Shown: positions 34,907 through 43,203, counted from the first letter of the stretch. The stretch is DNA of 64,000 nucleotides from Propionibacteriaceae bacterium (GCA_017306015.1 JAFKJK010000017.1:1-64000); one strand, 5' to 3'. Program-made: numbers and translations. The notes: a model not told the origin generated them from the sequence alone.

Positions 34907-35926
34907 TCAGCTGAGGTCGACGAGCACTTTGCCCGCGGTGCCGTCGCCGGCGGCGAGCGCCGTGAAGGCGGCCGGCGCCTCGGTGAGCGGGACGACCCGG
35001 CTGATCAGGGACTCGGTCTGCTCGGGCGACGACGCGGCCAGCCGGGCCGCCGCCAGTTCGAAGTCGACGCTGGAGTAGGCGAAGCTGCCGACCACGGCCC
35101 GTTCGTGCGTGCTGACCTCAAGCGCCGGCAGGGCGAGTTCCGGCGTCCCCATGCCGACGAGGCAGACCATGCCGCCGTCGCGGGTGGCCCGCAAGCAGTC
35201 GGCCAGGGTACCGCCGCTGCCGACGGCGTCGAAGGCCGCGGCCACCGGTCCGCCGCACCGGCGGACGACTTCGGCCGCCACGTCCGCTCCGGACGGGTCG
35301 ATCGGCTCGGCGCCCAGCCGGGCCAGCAGGTCACGGCGGGCGGATGCCGGCTCGGTGACCAGCACCCGGCCGACGCCGGCTTGTCGCAGCGCCAGCGCAA
35401 CGGACTGGCCGATCGGCCCTCCGCCGGCGACGAGAACCGGTCCGTCCGGCGGTGGCACCCGGGAGATGGCGTGGGCGGCCACGGCGAGCGGCTCGATCAG
35501 GGCGCCGTGCGGGAGCGACACCTCCCCGAGGGCGACCACGTTGCGGGCGGGCACGACGAGCAGCTCGGCGAACGCCGCGACCCGCTCCGGCGCGACCCCG
35601 ATCACGTACTTGCCGGGGTGCTGCTGCTCGCGTCCGCGCCACGCGGCCGCGTCGGCCTCGGGAACGACGACGGGGTTCACCGTCACCGGGGTCCCGGGCG
35701 GCAGGTCGGTGACGCCCTCGCCGAGGCCGAGCACGACACCCGAGGTCTCGTGGCCCATCACCTGGCCGGGGACGCGGCGTCCGTTCTTCCCGGTGAAGCC
35801 GTGGATGTCGGAGCCGCAGATGCCGGTGTAGGCGATCCGGACCAGTACCTCACCGGGGCCGGGCCCTGGTTCCGGGAGGTCGGCGACTTCGAGGTGGCCG
35901 AAGTCTCTGAGCACCAGCGCGCGCAT
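34907..35926 (-). CDS. MDR-type alcohol/polyol dehydrogenase
   Basis: A 339-residue medium-chain dehydrogenase. The catalytic zinc region reads ICGSDIHGF and GHETSG; the NAD(P) Rossmann motif is VAGGGPIGQS. The structural zinc lobe, which normally holds four Cys, reads VNPVVVPEADAAAWRGREQQ here and has none, so only the catalytic zinc is expected. The ATG 35926 has GGGAGG just upstream and lies 10 bases after the FAH gene, so the two form an operon from the 36.86 kb promoter region. Likely substrate: a sugar or sugar alcohol in the same catabolic route. Confidence 0.85.
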   Translation of the reverse strand: MRALVLRDFGHLEVADLPEPGPGPGEVLVRIAYTGICGSDIHGFTGKNGRRVPGQVMGHETSGVVLGLGEGVTDLPPGTPVTVNPVVVPEADAAAWRGREQQHPGKYVIGVAPERVAAFAELLVVPARNVVALGEVSLPHGALIEPLAVAAHAISRVPPPDGPVLVAGGGPIGQSVALALRQAGVGRVLVTEPASARRDLLARLGAEPIDPSGADVAAEVVRRCGGPVAAAFDAVGSGGTLADCLRATRDGGMVCLVGMGTPELALPALEVSTHERAVVGSFAYSSVDFELAAARLAASSPEQTESLISRVVPLTEAPAAFTALAAGDGTAGKVLVDLS

Positions 35927-35936
35927 CAGGCCTCCC

Positions 35937-36797
35937 TCACCGTGGCGGCAGGACGCGCTGGCGCTGGCTGCCCAGGCCGTCGACGCCCAGCTCGATGAGG
36001 TCACCGGCCTGCAGCCAGACCGGCGGGTTGAGGCCCATCCCGACGCCCGGCGGCGTCCCGGTGTTGATCAGGTCGCCGGGCTCCAGCACCATGAACTGGC
36101 TGAGGTGGTGGACGATGACGTATGGATCGAAGATCATCCGGGCGGTGGTGCCGGTCTGGCGGCGGACGCCGTTGACGTCCAGCCACAGTCCCAGGTTGTT
36201 GACGTCGACGATCTCGTCCGGGGTCGCCAGCCAGGGGCCGCAGGGGTTGAAGGTCTCAGCCGACTTCCCCTTGCTCCACTGGCCGCCGCGCTCCAGCTGG
36301 AAGGCGCGCTCGCTGACGTCGTTGACGGCGACGTAGCCGGCAATGGCGTCCCGGGCGTCCGCCGGCGACTCGAGGTAGCTGGACCGGCGACCGATCACGA
36401 TGCCGAGCTCGACCTCCCAGTCGGGCTTGGTCGCGCCGCGGGGCAGCCGGACGTTGTCGTTCGGGCCGACCAGGGTGTTCGGCGACTTGGTGAACAGGAT
36501 GGGTTCGGCCGGGACGGCCTGGCCGGTCTCGGCGGCGTGGTCGCTGTAGTTCAGCCCGATGCACAGGATCTGGTGCGGCCGGGCGATCGGCGCGCCGACC
36601 CGCTCGTCGCCGAACGCGCGGACATCGCCGGCGGAGCGCTTCCGGTCGACGATCGCCGGCAGCGCGGTGAGTCCGTCCGAGCCGAAGAATGCCTCACCGA
36701 AGTCGTCCACCTCGTCGGAGACGTCCACGTAGCTCTCCGCGTCCAGCCTCACCACCGGACGCTCCGCGCCCGGTTCGCCGAGCCTCATCAACAACAT
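35937..36797 (-). CDS. Fumarylacetoacetate hydrolase (FAH) family protein
   Basis: A 286-residue FAH-fold hydrolase. The core shows CIGLNYSDHAAETG, the metal-site Glu pair in WEVELGIVIG and GYVAVNDVSERAFQ, and INTGTPPGVGMG near the C-terminus. Such enzymes cleave 2,4-diketo-3-deoxy acids in the non-phosphorylating L-fucose and L-rhamnose routes, which would fit the SDR and dehydratase at 19931-21846. The start ATG 36797 is preferred (GGAG five bases upstream, and family members begin near MRLGEPGAERP); an in-frame ATG at 36857 touches the promoter motif. Co-transcribed with the dehydrogenase at 34907. Confidence 0.85.
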   Translation of the reverse strand: MLLMRLGEPGAERPVVRLDAESYVDVSDEVDDFGEAFFGSDGLTALPAIVDRKRSAGDVRAFGDERVGAPIARPHQILCIGLNYSDHAAETGQAVPAEPILFTKSPNTLVGPNDNVRLPRGATKPDWEVELGIVIGRRSSYLESPADARDAIAGYVAVNDVSERAFQLERGGQWSKGKSAETFNPCGPWLATPDEIVDVNNLGLWLDVNGVRRQTGTTARMIFDPYVIVHHLSQFMVLEPGDLINTGTPPGVGMGLNPPVWLQAGDLIELGVDGLGSQRQRVLPPR

Positions 36798-36861
36798 CTG
36801 GTCTCCATCGACGTCCTCGCTGAAGCCAACCGTAGTCCCGTGCGGCACTTTCGCCAATGGG

Positions 36862-36894
36862 TTGATTAACTCCGTGGACGTGTGGCGCTAGCGT
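36862..36894. promoter_or_regulatory. Operator-like motif and promoter between FAH and arginase-family genes
   Basis: TTGATTAACTCCGTGGA (36862-36878) contains the shared TTAACTCC motif. For the plus strand, TTAACT (36866-36871) and TAGCGT (36889-36894) are 17 bases apart and could be -35 and -10. The site is also within 70 bases of the chosen FAH start on the other strand, so one operator may serve both genes. Confidence 0.45.
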
Positions 36895-36922
36895 TGTCCG
36901 CGTCCGGTTGGGAGGAGGAGCC

Positions 36923-37813
36923 GTGAGCGACGAGCCCATGACGGCGTCCGGGACGCTGAGGCTGGTCTGGCCGCAGTGGCAGGGCGCCCAGGCCGCGACG
37001 GTGGCCGGGCTGGCGGCCGAGTTCCCGTTCGCGGCCGCGCGGCGCGGCTATGCCGTCGGGACGGCGGTGCTCCAGGCCGTCCTGCCGGCGCACGACGGGC
37101 CGACCGCGATCGTGCCGGTGCCCATGGACGACGTGGACCTGGAGGAGCGGGACGGGATCGAGGCCAAGGCGGCAGTACTCGCCCAGCTGCGAGCCGCGCT
37201 GGAGCTGATCGCAGCCCACGACCCAGAGCGCATCCTCACCCTCGGCGGCGACTGCTCGGTGAGCGTGGCGCCGTTCGCGGCTCTCGCCCGTCGCTACGGG
37301 GACGACCTCGCGGTCGTCTGGATCGACTCCCACCCCGACGTCGACACCAACGCGTCCGGCTACACCGGCTACCACGCGATGGCGGTCACGGCACTGGTCG
37401 GACGCGGGGACGCCGACGTCCGGGCACTGCTGCCGGCCACCGTCCCCGCCGACCGGCTGGCGCTGACCGGCCTGCACTCATGGGGTGAGGACGTCTACCC
37501 GAACATCGGCGCCTGGGGGCTGACCAGCTTCGCCCCGGACGACCTGCGCGACTCCAGTCGGCCACTGCTCGACTGGCTGGCGGGCACCGGCTGCTCGAAG
37601 GTCGCCGTCCACTTCGACGTGGACACGATCGACAGCGCCGAAGTCGTCCTCGGCCTCGGCGCCGAACCGGGCGGCCTGACGTCTGCCGAGGTGCGCCGCA
37701 TCGTCGCCGACCTGCGGGGCGCCGCCGACGTCGTCGGCCTGACCATCGCCGAGTACCTCCCCCGCCAGGCGATGCGCGTCGCGCAGTTGCTGGACGGCTT
37801 TCCGCTCCTCTGA
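36923..37813 (+). CDS. Arginase/agmatinase (ureohydrolase) family protein
   Basis: A 296-residue ureohydrolase. The binuclear metal motifs are recognisable but altered: GGDCSVS (usually GGDHS), WIDSHPDVDT (usually DAHxD) and HFDVDTID. The His-to-Cys change in the first motif seen here also occurs in some family members of unknown specificity, so arginase activity should not be assumed. The start GTG 36923 has GGAGG a few bases upstream. It is divergent from the FAH gene and shares the operator-like motif, which ties it oddly to carbohydrate control. Convergent with GH20 across a repeat array. Confidence 0.8.
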   Translation: MSDEPMTASGTLRLVWPQWQGAQAATVAGLAAEFPFAAARRGYAVGTAVLQAVLPAHDGPTAIVPVPMDDVDLEERDGIEAKAAVLAQLRAALELIAAHDPERILTLGGDCSVSVAPFAALARRYGDDLAVVWIDSHPDVDTNASGYTGYHAMAVTALVGRGDADVRALLPATVPADRLALTGLHSWGEDVYPNIGAWGLTSFAPDDLRDSSRPLLDWLAGTGCSKVAVHFDVDTIDSAEVVLGLGAEPGGLTSAEVRRIVADLRGAADVVGLTIAEYLPRQAMRVAQLLDGFPLL

Positions 37814-37826
37814 CGTCCGCCCCGTC

Positions 37827-38027
37827 TGAACCGTCGGGGACAGTCCCCAATCGTTCAGCCTGAACCGCCGGGGACAGTCCCCAATCGATCAGCCTGAACC
37901 GCCGGGGACAGTCCCCGATCGTTCAGCCTGAACCGCCGGGGACAGTCCCCAATCGTTCAGCCTGAACCGCCGGGGACAGTCCCCAATCGTTCAGCCTGAA
38001 CCGTCGGGGACTGTCCCCGATGGTTCA
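37827..38027. repeat. REP cluster 3: six variant copies on an exact 34-bp period
   Basis: Copies of 31 bp start at 37827, 37861, 37895, 37929, 37963 and 37997, each separated by GCC. They keep the TGAACCG and GTTCA ends, but the core is the perfect palindrome GGGGACAGTCCCC (ACTGTC in the last), so each unit can form a hairpin within a hairpin. This is a distinct subtype found only here in the window. The array lies between convergent genes ending at 37813 and 38073. Confidence 0.95.
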
Positions 38028-38072
38028 GTCCGCCGGAGGAGCCGTCTCCTACCCCGTCCGGGCTCGGCGGGA

Positions 38073-39722
38073 TCAGCCAACGACCGGCCGCCAGGGGACG
38101 GTGGCAGCGCGGAGGTAACCCCAGCCGCGGGCGTCCCAGGCCGGCGCCTGCGCAGCGAGAGCGGCCGCGTGGTCGGGCCAGGGACGGGGGCTGCCCCAGC
38201 TCACCTCGGCCAGCCCGGCCAGGCGGGGCAGCAGCAGGAGTTCGAGGTCGGCGGCGTCGGTGATCGTCTCGCACCAGATCGCGGCCTCGACGCCGGCGAT
38301 CCGGCTCCGATCCACCCCGGGTGCGGACGCCAGTGGGTCGCGGCCGACGACCTCGGACAGCACCAGCGCCGGGTACACCGGCAGGCCCAGCCGCGCGCGC
38401 CTGACTTCCTGCTCGGCGTCGACGGACGCCTCGGCGATCGGCCGGTCGAAGTACAGCTGGGACGCCGGCGACAGCAGGATGCTCGCTCCCTGCCGGACGA
38501 CCGCGTCCAGGTCACCGGACGCAGCGGCGAGGTGCTCGACGATCAGCTCCAGCAGTTCCGGAGGGGTCGCCGCGGCAGCCTCGGAGACGTCGCCGGCACC
38601 GTCGATGAAGTCCGGCTCGATCCACAGCTGCGCGATCGAGTCGGGCGTGGTGCTCGCCCGGGCGTGCTCCTGCCAGCCGATCACCCGGCGTGCGGCAGCG
38701 TGGACGAGGTCGCGGACCTCGCCGACATAGCTCGCGTACGCGTCCGGGTCCATGCCCCAGGCCTCGTCCGCGCCGATGTGGAGGTGGGCCGCGTCCGGGA
38801 ACAGTTCCGCCTCGCAGGCCACGACCGCGCGCAGGAACTCGTTGGCGCGCTCGGTGCCGACGGCCAGCACCGCCGCCGGACCGGCGGCCGGCCCGGCGAG
38901 TTCGGGGTAGGCGGCCACGGCGGCGGCCACGTGCCCGGGCAGGTCGACCTCGGGGACGAGGACGACGTGCCGGGCGCGTCCGTACGCCACCAGGCGGGCG
39001 ATGTCGGCGTCGGTGAAGTGGCCGCCGGGACGCAGCAACGACGGGTCGGCGCCGGTACTGGGCTCCTCCGATGCCGAGCCGGCAAGCCCGGCACCCGGGG
39101 TGCCCTCGTCGCTCAGTTCGTGCAGCCGCGGCCAGCCGGGCACCTCGAAACGCCAGCCCTGGTCGTCGGTCAGGTGCAGGTGCAGGACGTTCAGCTTGTG
39201 CAGCGCCAGCATGTCGATGACCCGCTCCACCTCCGCGACCGGGTGGAACGTGCGGACCACGTCCAGCGACAGGCCGCGCCACGCGAACCGCGGGCCGTCG
39301 GCGATGTCGAGCGCCGGCAGCCACCCGTCCCCGGACGCGGTGATCAGCTGCCGCAGCGTGGTCAGTCCCCGGAAGGCACCCTCCGCGGACGCGGCGGCGA
39401 TCGTCACCCCGCCTCCCGAGACGACCAGCCGGTAGCGCTCGTCGACGACAGTGCCGTCCGCCCGCAACCCCGTGGCAGCGGGGACGCCGGCGAGGTCGTC
39501 CGCGGTCGCCTCGCGCAGGGTGATGGTCGCGTCCGGCGAGCCGTCCCCTCGGTGCACGGCGAGCCGCGGACCTCCGTCCCGGACGATCTCGTCGGCGACG
39601 ACAGCCACCTCGTCCAGCCACTCGATGGGCGTCGCGACCGCCGCGCCGTGAGCCACCCGGACGCTGTCCCCCGTCCCTGGACGGAGGAGCGCCGGATCCG
39701 GAATCACCATGTTCATGGGCAC
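38073..39722 (-). CDS. GH20 beta-N-acetylhexosaminidase
   Basis: About 549 residues. The N-terminal GH20b-like domain is followed by the barrel starting FAWRGLSLDVVRTFHP; LHLHLTDDQGWRFEV and the catalytic Asp-Glu pair in LHIGADEAWG are diagnostic. There is no signal peptide, so it acts on imported oligosaccharides. GTG 39722 is chosen as start for a GAGGA seven bases upstream; in-frame starts at 39761, 39740 and 39716 are possible. It completes the set with GH38, GH36 and GH2 for removing non-reducing-end sugars from N-glycan-like or plant glycan fragments. Confidence 0.9.
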   Translation of the reverse strand: MPMNMVIPDPALLRPGTGDSVRVAHGAAVATPIEWLDEVAVVADEIVRDGGPRLAVHRGDGSPDATITLREATADDLAGVPAATGLRADGTVVDERYRLVVSGGGVTIAAASAEGAFRGLTTLRQLITASGDGWLPALDIADGPRFAWRGLSLDVVRTFHPVAEVERVIDMLALHKLNVLHLHLTDDQGWRFEVPGWPRLHELSDEGTPGAGLAGSASEEPSTGADPSLLRPGGHFTDADIARLVAYGRARHVVLVPEVDLPGHVAAAVAAYPELAGPAAGPAAVLAVGTERANEFLRAVVACEAELFPDAAHLHIGADEAWGMDPDAYASYVGEVRDLVHAAARRVIGWQEHARASTTPDSIAQLWIEPDFIDGAGDVSEAAAATPPELLELIVEHLAAASGDLDAVVRQGASILLSPASQLYFDRPIAEASVDAEQEVRRARLGLPVYPALVLSEVVGRDPLASAPGVDRSRIAGVEAAIWCETITDAADLELLLLPRLAGLAEVSWGSPRPWPDHAAALAAQAPAWDARGWGYLRAATVPWRPVVG

Positions 39723-39813
39723 ACTCAGATCCTCGTCCATCTCCGTCCGAATGGGCGGCAACGCAGTGCGCCTGCGTGCCGAAGCGATGTGAACCGCAAT
39801 GGGGACGGTTCCA

Positions 39814-40515
39814 TCACGGTTCGCCCTGCTCGTCCACCCACGCCGGCACGACCTCGGACGCCGGCCCGAGGCGGACCTCGTCGTAGCCGAAGCCGCCGTC
39901 CTGAGCCTCGAGGTTGAGCAGGACGGTGCGCGCTCCGTGCGCCCGGGCCAGTGCGGCGAGCCCGGCGGCGGGATAGACGACGCCGGACGTGCCGACCACC
40001 GCGAACGTCTCGCAGGCGCGGGTCGCGGCCTCGATCGCGTCGAGGTGGTAGACGGCCTCGCCGAACCAGACGATGTCGGGACGCAGCGTGCGCGAGCCGC
40101 ACTCCGGGCACGGCGGCCGGTCGCCGAGCGTGGCCGTCCAGCGCAGCCGCGAGCCGCAGGCGGTGCACAGGGCGCTGTTCAGCTCGCCGTGCAGGTGGAT
40201 CACGTGACTCGACCCGGCCCGTTCGTGGAGGTCGTCCACGTTCTGGGTGACGATCGCCAGGCCCGGGTCGACGTCGCGTTCGAGTCGCGCCAGCGCGCGG
40301 TGCGCGGCGTTGGGAACGGCGGCGAGGGCGTCCGCACGACGCTGGTCGTAGAACCGGTGAACCAGCGCCGGGTCACGGGCGAAGCCCTCCGGGGTGGCGA
40401 CGTCGGTGATCCGGTGGCTGTACCACAGCCCGTCGGCGGACCGGAACGTCTGCAGCCCCGACTCGGCCGAGACTCCCGCACCGGTGAGCACCACGATCCT
40501 CGGCGCCACGTCCAT
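39814..40515 (-). CDS. cobB: NAD-dependent protein deacylase, Sir2 family (class III)
   Basis: A 233-residue sirtuin. VLTGAGVSAESG and FRSADGLW bind NAD; TQNVDDLHERAG and the catalytic His in HLHGEL follow; two Cys pairs (CTAC and CPEC) bind zinc. FYDQRR carries the Tyr and Arg typical of SIRT5/CobB-type class III enzymes that remove succinyl or malonyl groups as well as acetyl. The start is ATG 40515 (GTG 40518 also in frame). It stands between GH20 and the TDT transporter on the same strand. Confidence 0.92.
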   Translation of the reverse strand: MDVAPRIVVLTGAGVSAESGLQTFRSADGLWYSHRITDVATPEGFARDPALVHRFYDQRRADALAAVPNAAHRALARLERDVDPGLAIVTQNVDDLHERAGSSHVIHLHGELNSALCTACGSRLRWTATLGDRPPCPECGSRTLRPDIVWFGEAVYHLDAIEAATRACETFAVVGTSGVVYPAAGLAALARAHGARTVLLNLEAQDGGFGYDEVRLGPASEVVPAWVDEQGEP

Positions 40516-40530
40516 CACCCCAGGTCCAAA

Positions 40531-41586
40531 CTAGCCCTGCTGCGGTCGCACCGCTGCCCGGGCCAGATGCACGACCATGGCCGCGAAGACGACCGTCCAG
40601 ACCGCGAGCGCCACCCAGGTCTCGGCCCTGCCGATGCCCTCCACGATCGGCAGGCGGTCGGCCTGGCCGAGGTACTGACCGGCGACGCCGTACATGCCGA
40701 GGGGGAAGACCATGCTCCACAGCGTCGGTTCGTACTTCAGCGGGACGCGGTGGACGACGTGGCGCCACCAGCCGGCGGCGAGCAGCGGCAGGATCAGCCA
40801 GCTGCCGAACGCCCAGAAGACCACCGACGTGCCGGCGATCAGTCCCCGGGTGGCGACCACCATCGGGGCGTCGGCCATCTCCACGATCCGGGCGCCAGCC
40901 ACCACGGTGATCGCGGTCGCGCCCATGGACACCCAGTAGGGCGGGGTGAGGTCGGTGGGACGCAGCGGGTAGAGCAGCAGCCGCGCGGCGACGAAGATCC
41001 CGACGGCGGCGTAGAGGATCGCGCCGACCGACCAGGAGCAGATGGCCAGCAGCGCCAACTCGCGGCGTCCGATCTCCACCGCCGGCTCCAGCGCGGCGGC
41101 CAGCACCGCGACCGACTGGCTGGCGACCACCCAGATGAACCAGGTGCCGTTGGCGTCCGCGATCACGGGACGGTTCTCCCGGCCGAGCACGGCCGTCCAC
41201 GGGACGATGTAGCCCAGCACCAGCCAGGCCAGGCCCCCGACCACCAGAAGCGCCAGCGCGATCTCGAAGTGACCCGTCCCGGCGATCCGGGTGCCGAGGA
41301 CGTCGGTGCCGGCCACGAAGGTGAAGAAGCCGAAACCGCGGCGGGGATCCATGAAGTCGGCCCGGAGCTCGGCCGGGAAGGAGATCGCCCGCCACACCGT
41401 GCCGGCCACCAGCACCACGTAGCACACCACCGCCAGCCACAGCAGCGCCAGCGAGAGGCCGGTCAACCCGTTGGTGTTGACCCCGATCGAGACGATGCAC
41501 GTGGCCATCACCAGCGCGAAGTAGCCCGGCGTGAGGTTGGCCACACCGTGCCTGACGGCGGCGAGGCGACCCGGGACAGTGGTCAC
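40531..41586 (-). CDS. TDT/SLAC1 family membrane transporter (TehA/C4-dicarboxylate type)
   Basis: A 351-residue integral membrane protein with about ten predicted helices. TPGYFALVMATCIVSIG at the start and WSMVFPLGMYGVAG near the end are characteristic of the tellurite-resistance/dicarboxylate transporter (TDT, SLAC1-like) family. Members export sulfite, malate or anions; the substrate here is not predictable. The start is GTG 41586. Upstream, in the divergent gap with the DUF488 gene, lies a strong hairpin-forming inverted repeat. Confidence 0.85.
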   Translation of the reverse strand: MTTVPGRLAAVRHGVANLTPGYFALVMATCIVSIGVNTNGLTGLSLALLWLAVVCYVVLVAGTVWRAISFPAELRADFMDPRRGFGFFTFVAGTDVLGTRIAGTGHFEIALALLVVGGLAWLVLGYIVPWTAVLGRENRPVIADANGTWFIWVVASQSVAVLAAALEPAVEIGRRELALLAICSWSVGAILYAAVGIFVAARLLLYPLRPTDLTPPYWVSMGATAITVVAGARIVEMADAPMVVATRGLIAGTSVVFWAFGSWLILPLLAAGWWRHVVHRVPLKYEPTLWSMVFPLGMYGVAGQYLGQADRLPIVEGIGRAETWVALAVWTVVFAAMVVHLARAAVRPQQG

Positions 41587-41634
41587 AGCCGCACGCTACT
41601 CGTCCGCCCACCCGACGAACGAGCCTCCGGGCCA

Positions 41635-41683
41635 CCGAGTCTCACGTTTGCCACCGATATCCCGGTGGCACCGTGAGACTCGG
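41635..41683. repeat. Two-tier inverted repeat in a divergent intergenic region
   Basis: Outer arms CCGAGTCTCACG (41635-41646) and CGTGAGACTCGG (41672-41683) are perfectly complementary over 12 bp. Inside them TGCCACCG and CGGTGGCA (8 bp) pair around ATATCC. The whole forms a 49-base near-perfect hairpin. It sits between divergent genes (starts 41586 and 41765), so it is not an ordinary terminator; it could be a regulatory site, a transcript leader or a small mobile palindrome. Confidence 0.85.
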
Positions 41684-41764
41684 GAGCGCGGCGGAGCAGA
41701 GGTGCGCAGCCGGGACGCGGGGTGAGCCGTGGACGACCTCCGGTCCGCGAGCGATGATGGACCG

Positions 41765-42118
41765 ATGAACCTCGGACGGGTGTACGACGAGCCGGACGGA
41801 ACAAAACGCGTCCTGGTCGATCGACTGTGGCCGCGCGGCTTCCACAAGGACGACCCGCGGGTGGACACATGGCTCCCCGAGGTGGCGCCGTCGACCGAGC
41901 TGCGGAAGTGGTACGGCCACCAGCCGGAACGGAAGGCGGAGTTCATCGAGCGCTACCGGCACGAGCTCGACACACCCCAGGGCGCGGCCGCCCTCGACGA
42001 CCTGCGGAAGCTCGTGAGCGGCGGGCCGGCCACGCTCGTCACCGCCACTCGGGAAGTGGACAGCAGCCACCTGCCGGTGCTCGCGGAGCTGCTCGGGTCC
42101 GGCGAGAAGGATGCCTGA
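41765..42118 (+). CDS. DUF488 domain protein
   Basis: A 117-residue protein of the DUF488 family, recognised by RVYDEPDGTKRVLVDRLWPRG near the start and LRKWYGH in the middle. The biochemical function of the family is unsettled. The ATG 41765 matches the usual family start better than the ATG 36 bases upstream. It overlaps the small gene at 42111 by eight bases, so they form a two-gene unit. Confidence 0.85.
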   Translation: MNLGRVYDEPDGTKRVLVDRLWPRGFHKDDPRVDTWLPEVAPSTELRKWYGHQPERKAEFIERYRHELDTPQGAAALDDLRKLVSGGPATLVTATREVDSSHLPVLAELLGSGEKDA

Positions 42119-42293
42119 CGACCTCGCCCGCGTCCGCCGCTGGCTGGACGCCGGCGGCACCGTCCACACGCTCGTCCGCTCCGACGACACCGTCACCCTC
42201 GCCCTGTGCAGCTGCGACACCGGTGCCGAGATGGAGCGACTGACCTCGTCCGACGCCGGGCTGCTCGCACGCCTGGACGAACTCGCCGACTGA
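42111..42293 (+). CDS. Small hypothetical protein (60 aa)
   Basis: A 60-residue acidic cytoplasmic protein (DLARVRRWLDAGGTVHTLVRSDD, then LALCSCDTGAEMERLTS). It overlaps the DUF488 gene by eight bases, which supports real translation. I know no function; similar short proteins are common in actinobacteria. Two Cys close together (CSC) are its only notable residues. Confidence 0.7.
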   Translation: MPDDLARVRRWLDAGGTVHTLVRSDDTVTLALCSCDTGAEMERLTSSDAGLLARLDELAD

Positions 42294-42344
42294 ACCGGGC
42301 GTCCCCGTCGGCGAACCGCTCGCGGGGCGACGGCGACCCGGCGC

Positions 42345-43160
42345 TCAGGCCTTCCAGAAGCCCGAGAACGTGATCCGCGACGGGGACAGGCCCGCCTTCT
42401 TGAGCGCGCGGCGTCCACCGGTGGCGAGCCCGGACTCGCCGACGACGAACGCATACGCGTCCGGCTGGGGCGCGATCCGCTCGAGGGCTGCGAGCGCCAG
42501 CCGTCCGGGGACGGCGTGAGCGTCGTTCCGAGGCAGCCAGGTCACGCTCACCCCGGCCGGAGCCGCGACCTCGGCGGCATCGGCCGCCGTCGGCACCTCC
42601 AGCAGCGCCGTCCCGGTCGTGGACGCGTCCAGGTCACGCAGGATCCCGCGGACGCCGGGAAGCCCGGTCTCGTCGCAGGCGATCACCACCTCGGCCGCGT
42701 CCTCAGGAGGGTCGAACATCACTCCCTGGTCGAGGAAGCCGACCGGGCTGCCGACCTCGGCGTTCACCGCCCAGGCCGCGACCGTGCCGCCGAGCTCACC
42801 CTCGTGCCAGTGCAGGACGACGTCGATGTCGAGCTCGCCGCCGTCCCCGGTGTGCCGGAAGCCGGCGACCGTGTAGTTGCTGCAGTGCGGACGCTCGGAA
42901 CCGGGGATCAGCAGGTAGGAGCGGTACCACGACCGTCCGGACACCTTCGGCAGGTGCAGCGGCGCGTTCCCCGGCGGCAGGAACAGCCGGAACCAGTGGT
43001 CGAGCCCGTGCCACTCGAAGCGCGCGAGCTCGGGGCCCGCGATCGTCACCCGCTGAAACGTCGGCGACACCCTCTCGGCGCGTACGACGGTCGCGGTGAA
43101 CAGCTGCGGGGCGGTCGGCATCAGACGCGGGTAGCGGGCCATCCACGGCTCCTGTCTCAT
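42345..43160 (-). CDS. Siderophore-interacting protein (SIP/ViuB family)
   Basis: A 271-residue flavin/NAD(P)H ferric-siderophore reductase-like protein. The FAD domain has HWFRLFLP and the RSYL motif (WYRSYLLIPG); the C-terminal SIP domain ends with the characteristic SGFWK. It would release iron from imported ferric siderophore in the cytoplasm by reduction. The start ATG 43160 lies 25 bases from an iron box shared with the divergent permease operon, so it is probably repressed by IdeR/DmdR when iron is plentiful. Confidence 0.92.
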   Translation of the reverse strand: MRQEPWMARYPRLMPTAPQLFTATVVRAERVSPTFQRVTIAGPELARFEWHGLDHWFRLFLPPGNAPLHLPKVSGRSWYRSYLLIPGSERPHCSNYTVAGFRHTGDGGELDIDVVLHWHEGELGGTVAAWAVNAEVGSPVGFLDQGVMFDPPEDAAEVVIACDETGLPGVRGILRDLDASTTGTALLEVPTAADAAEVAAPAGVSVTWLPRNDAHAVPGRLALAALERIAPQPDAYAFVVGESGLATGGRRALKKAGLSPSRITFSGFWKA

Positions 43161-43184
43161 TTTGGGTAGGTCGAAGTGTCGTAT

Positions 43185-43203
43185 TTAGGTTAGCCTTACC
43201 TTA
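43185..43203. promoter_or_regulatory. IdeR/DmdR iron box
   Basis: TTAGGTTAGCCTTACCTTA matches 16 of 19 positions of the actinobacterial iron-box consensus TTAGGTTAGGCTAACCTAA. It lies between the divergent SIP gene (start 43160) and the siderophore permease operon, so one regulator dimer pair would control both. Confidence 0.85.

Noticed and set aside
37827..38027. CRISPR-like array with 34-bp period
   Set aside because: The joint between repeats is a constant three bases, so there are no spacers; it is a tandem repeat.
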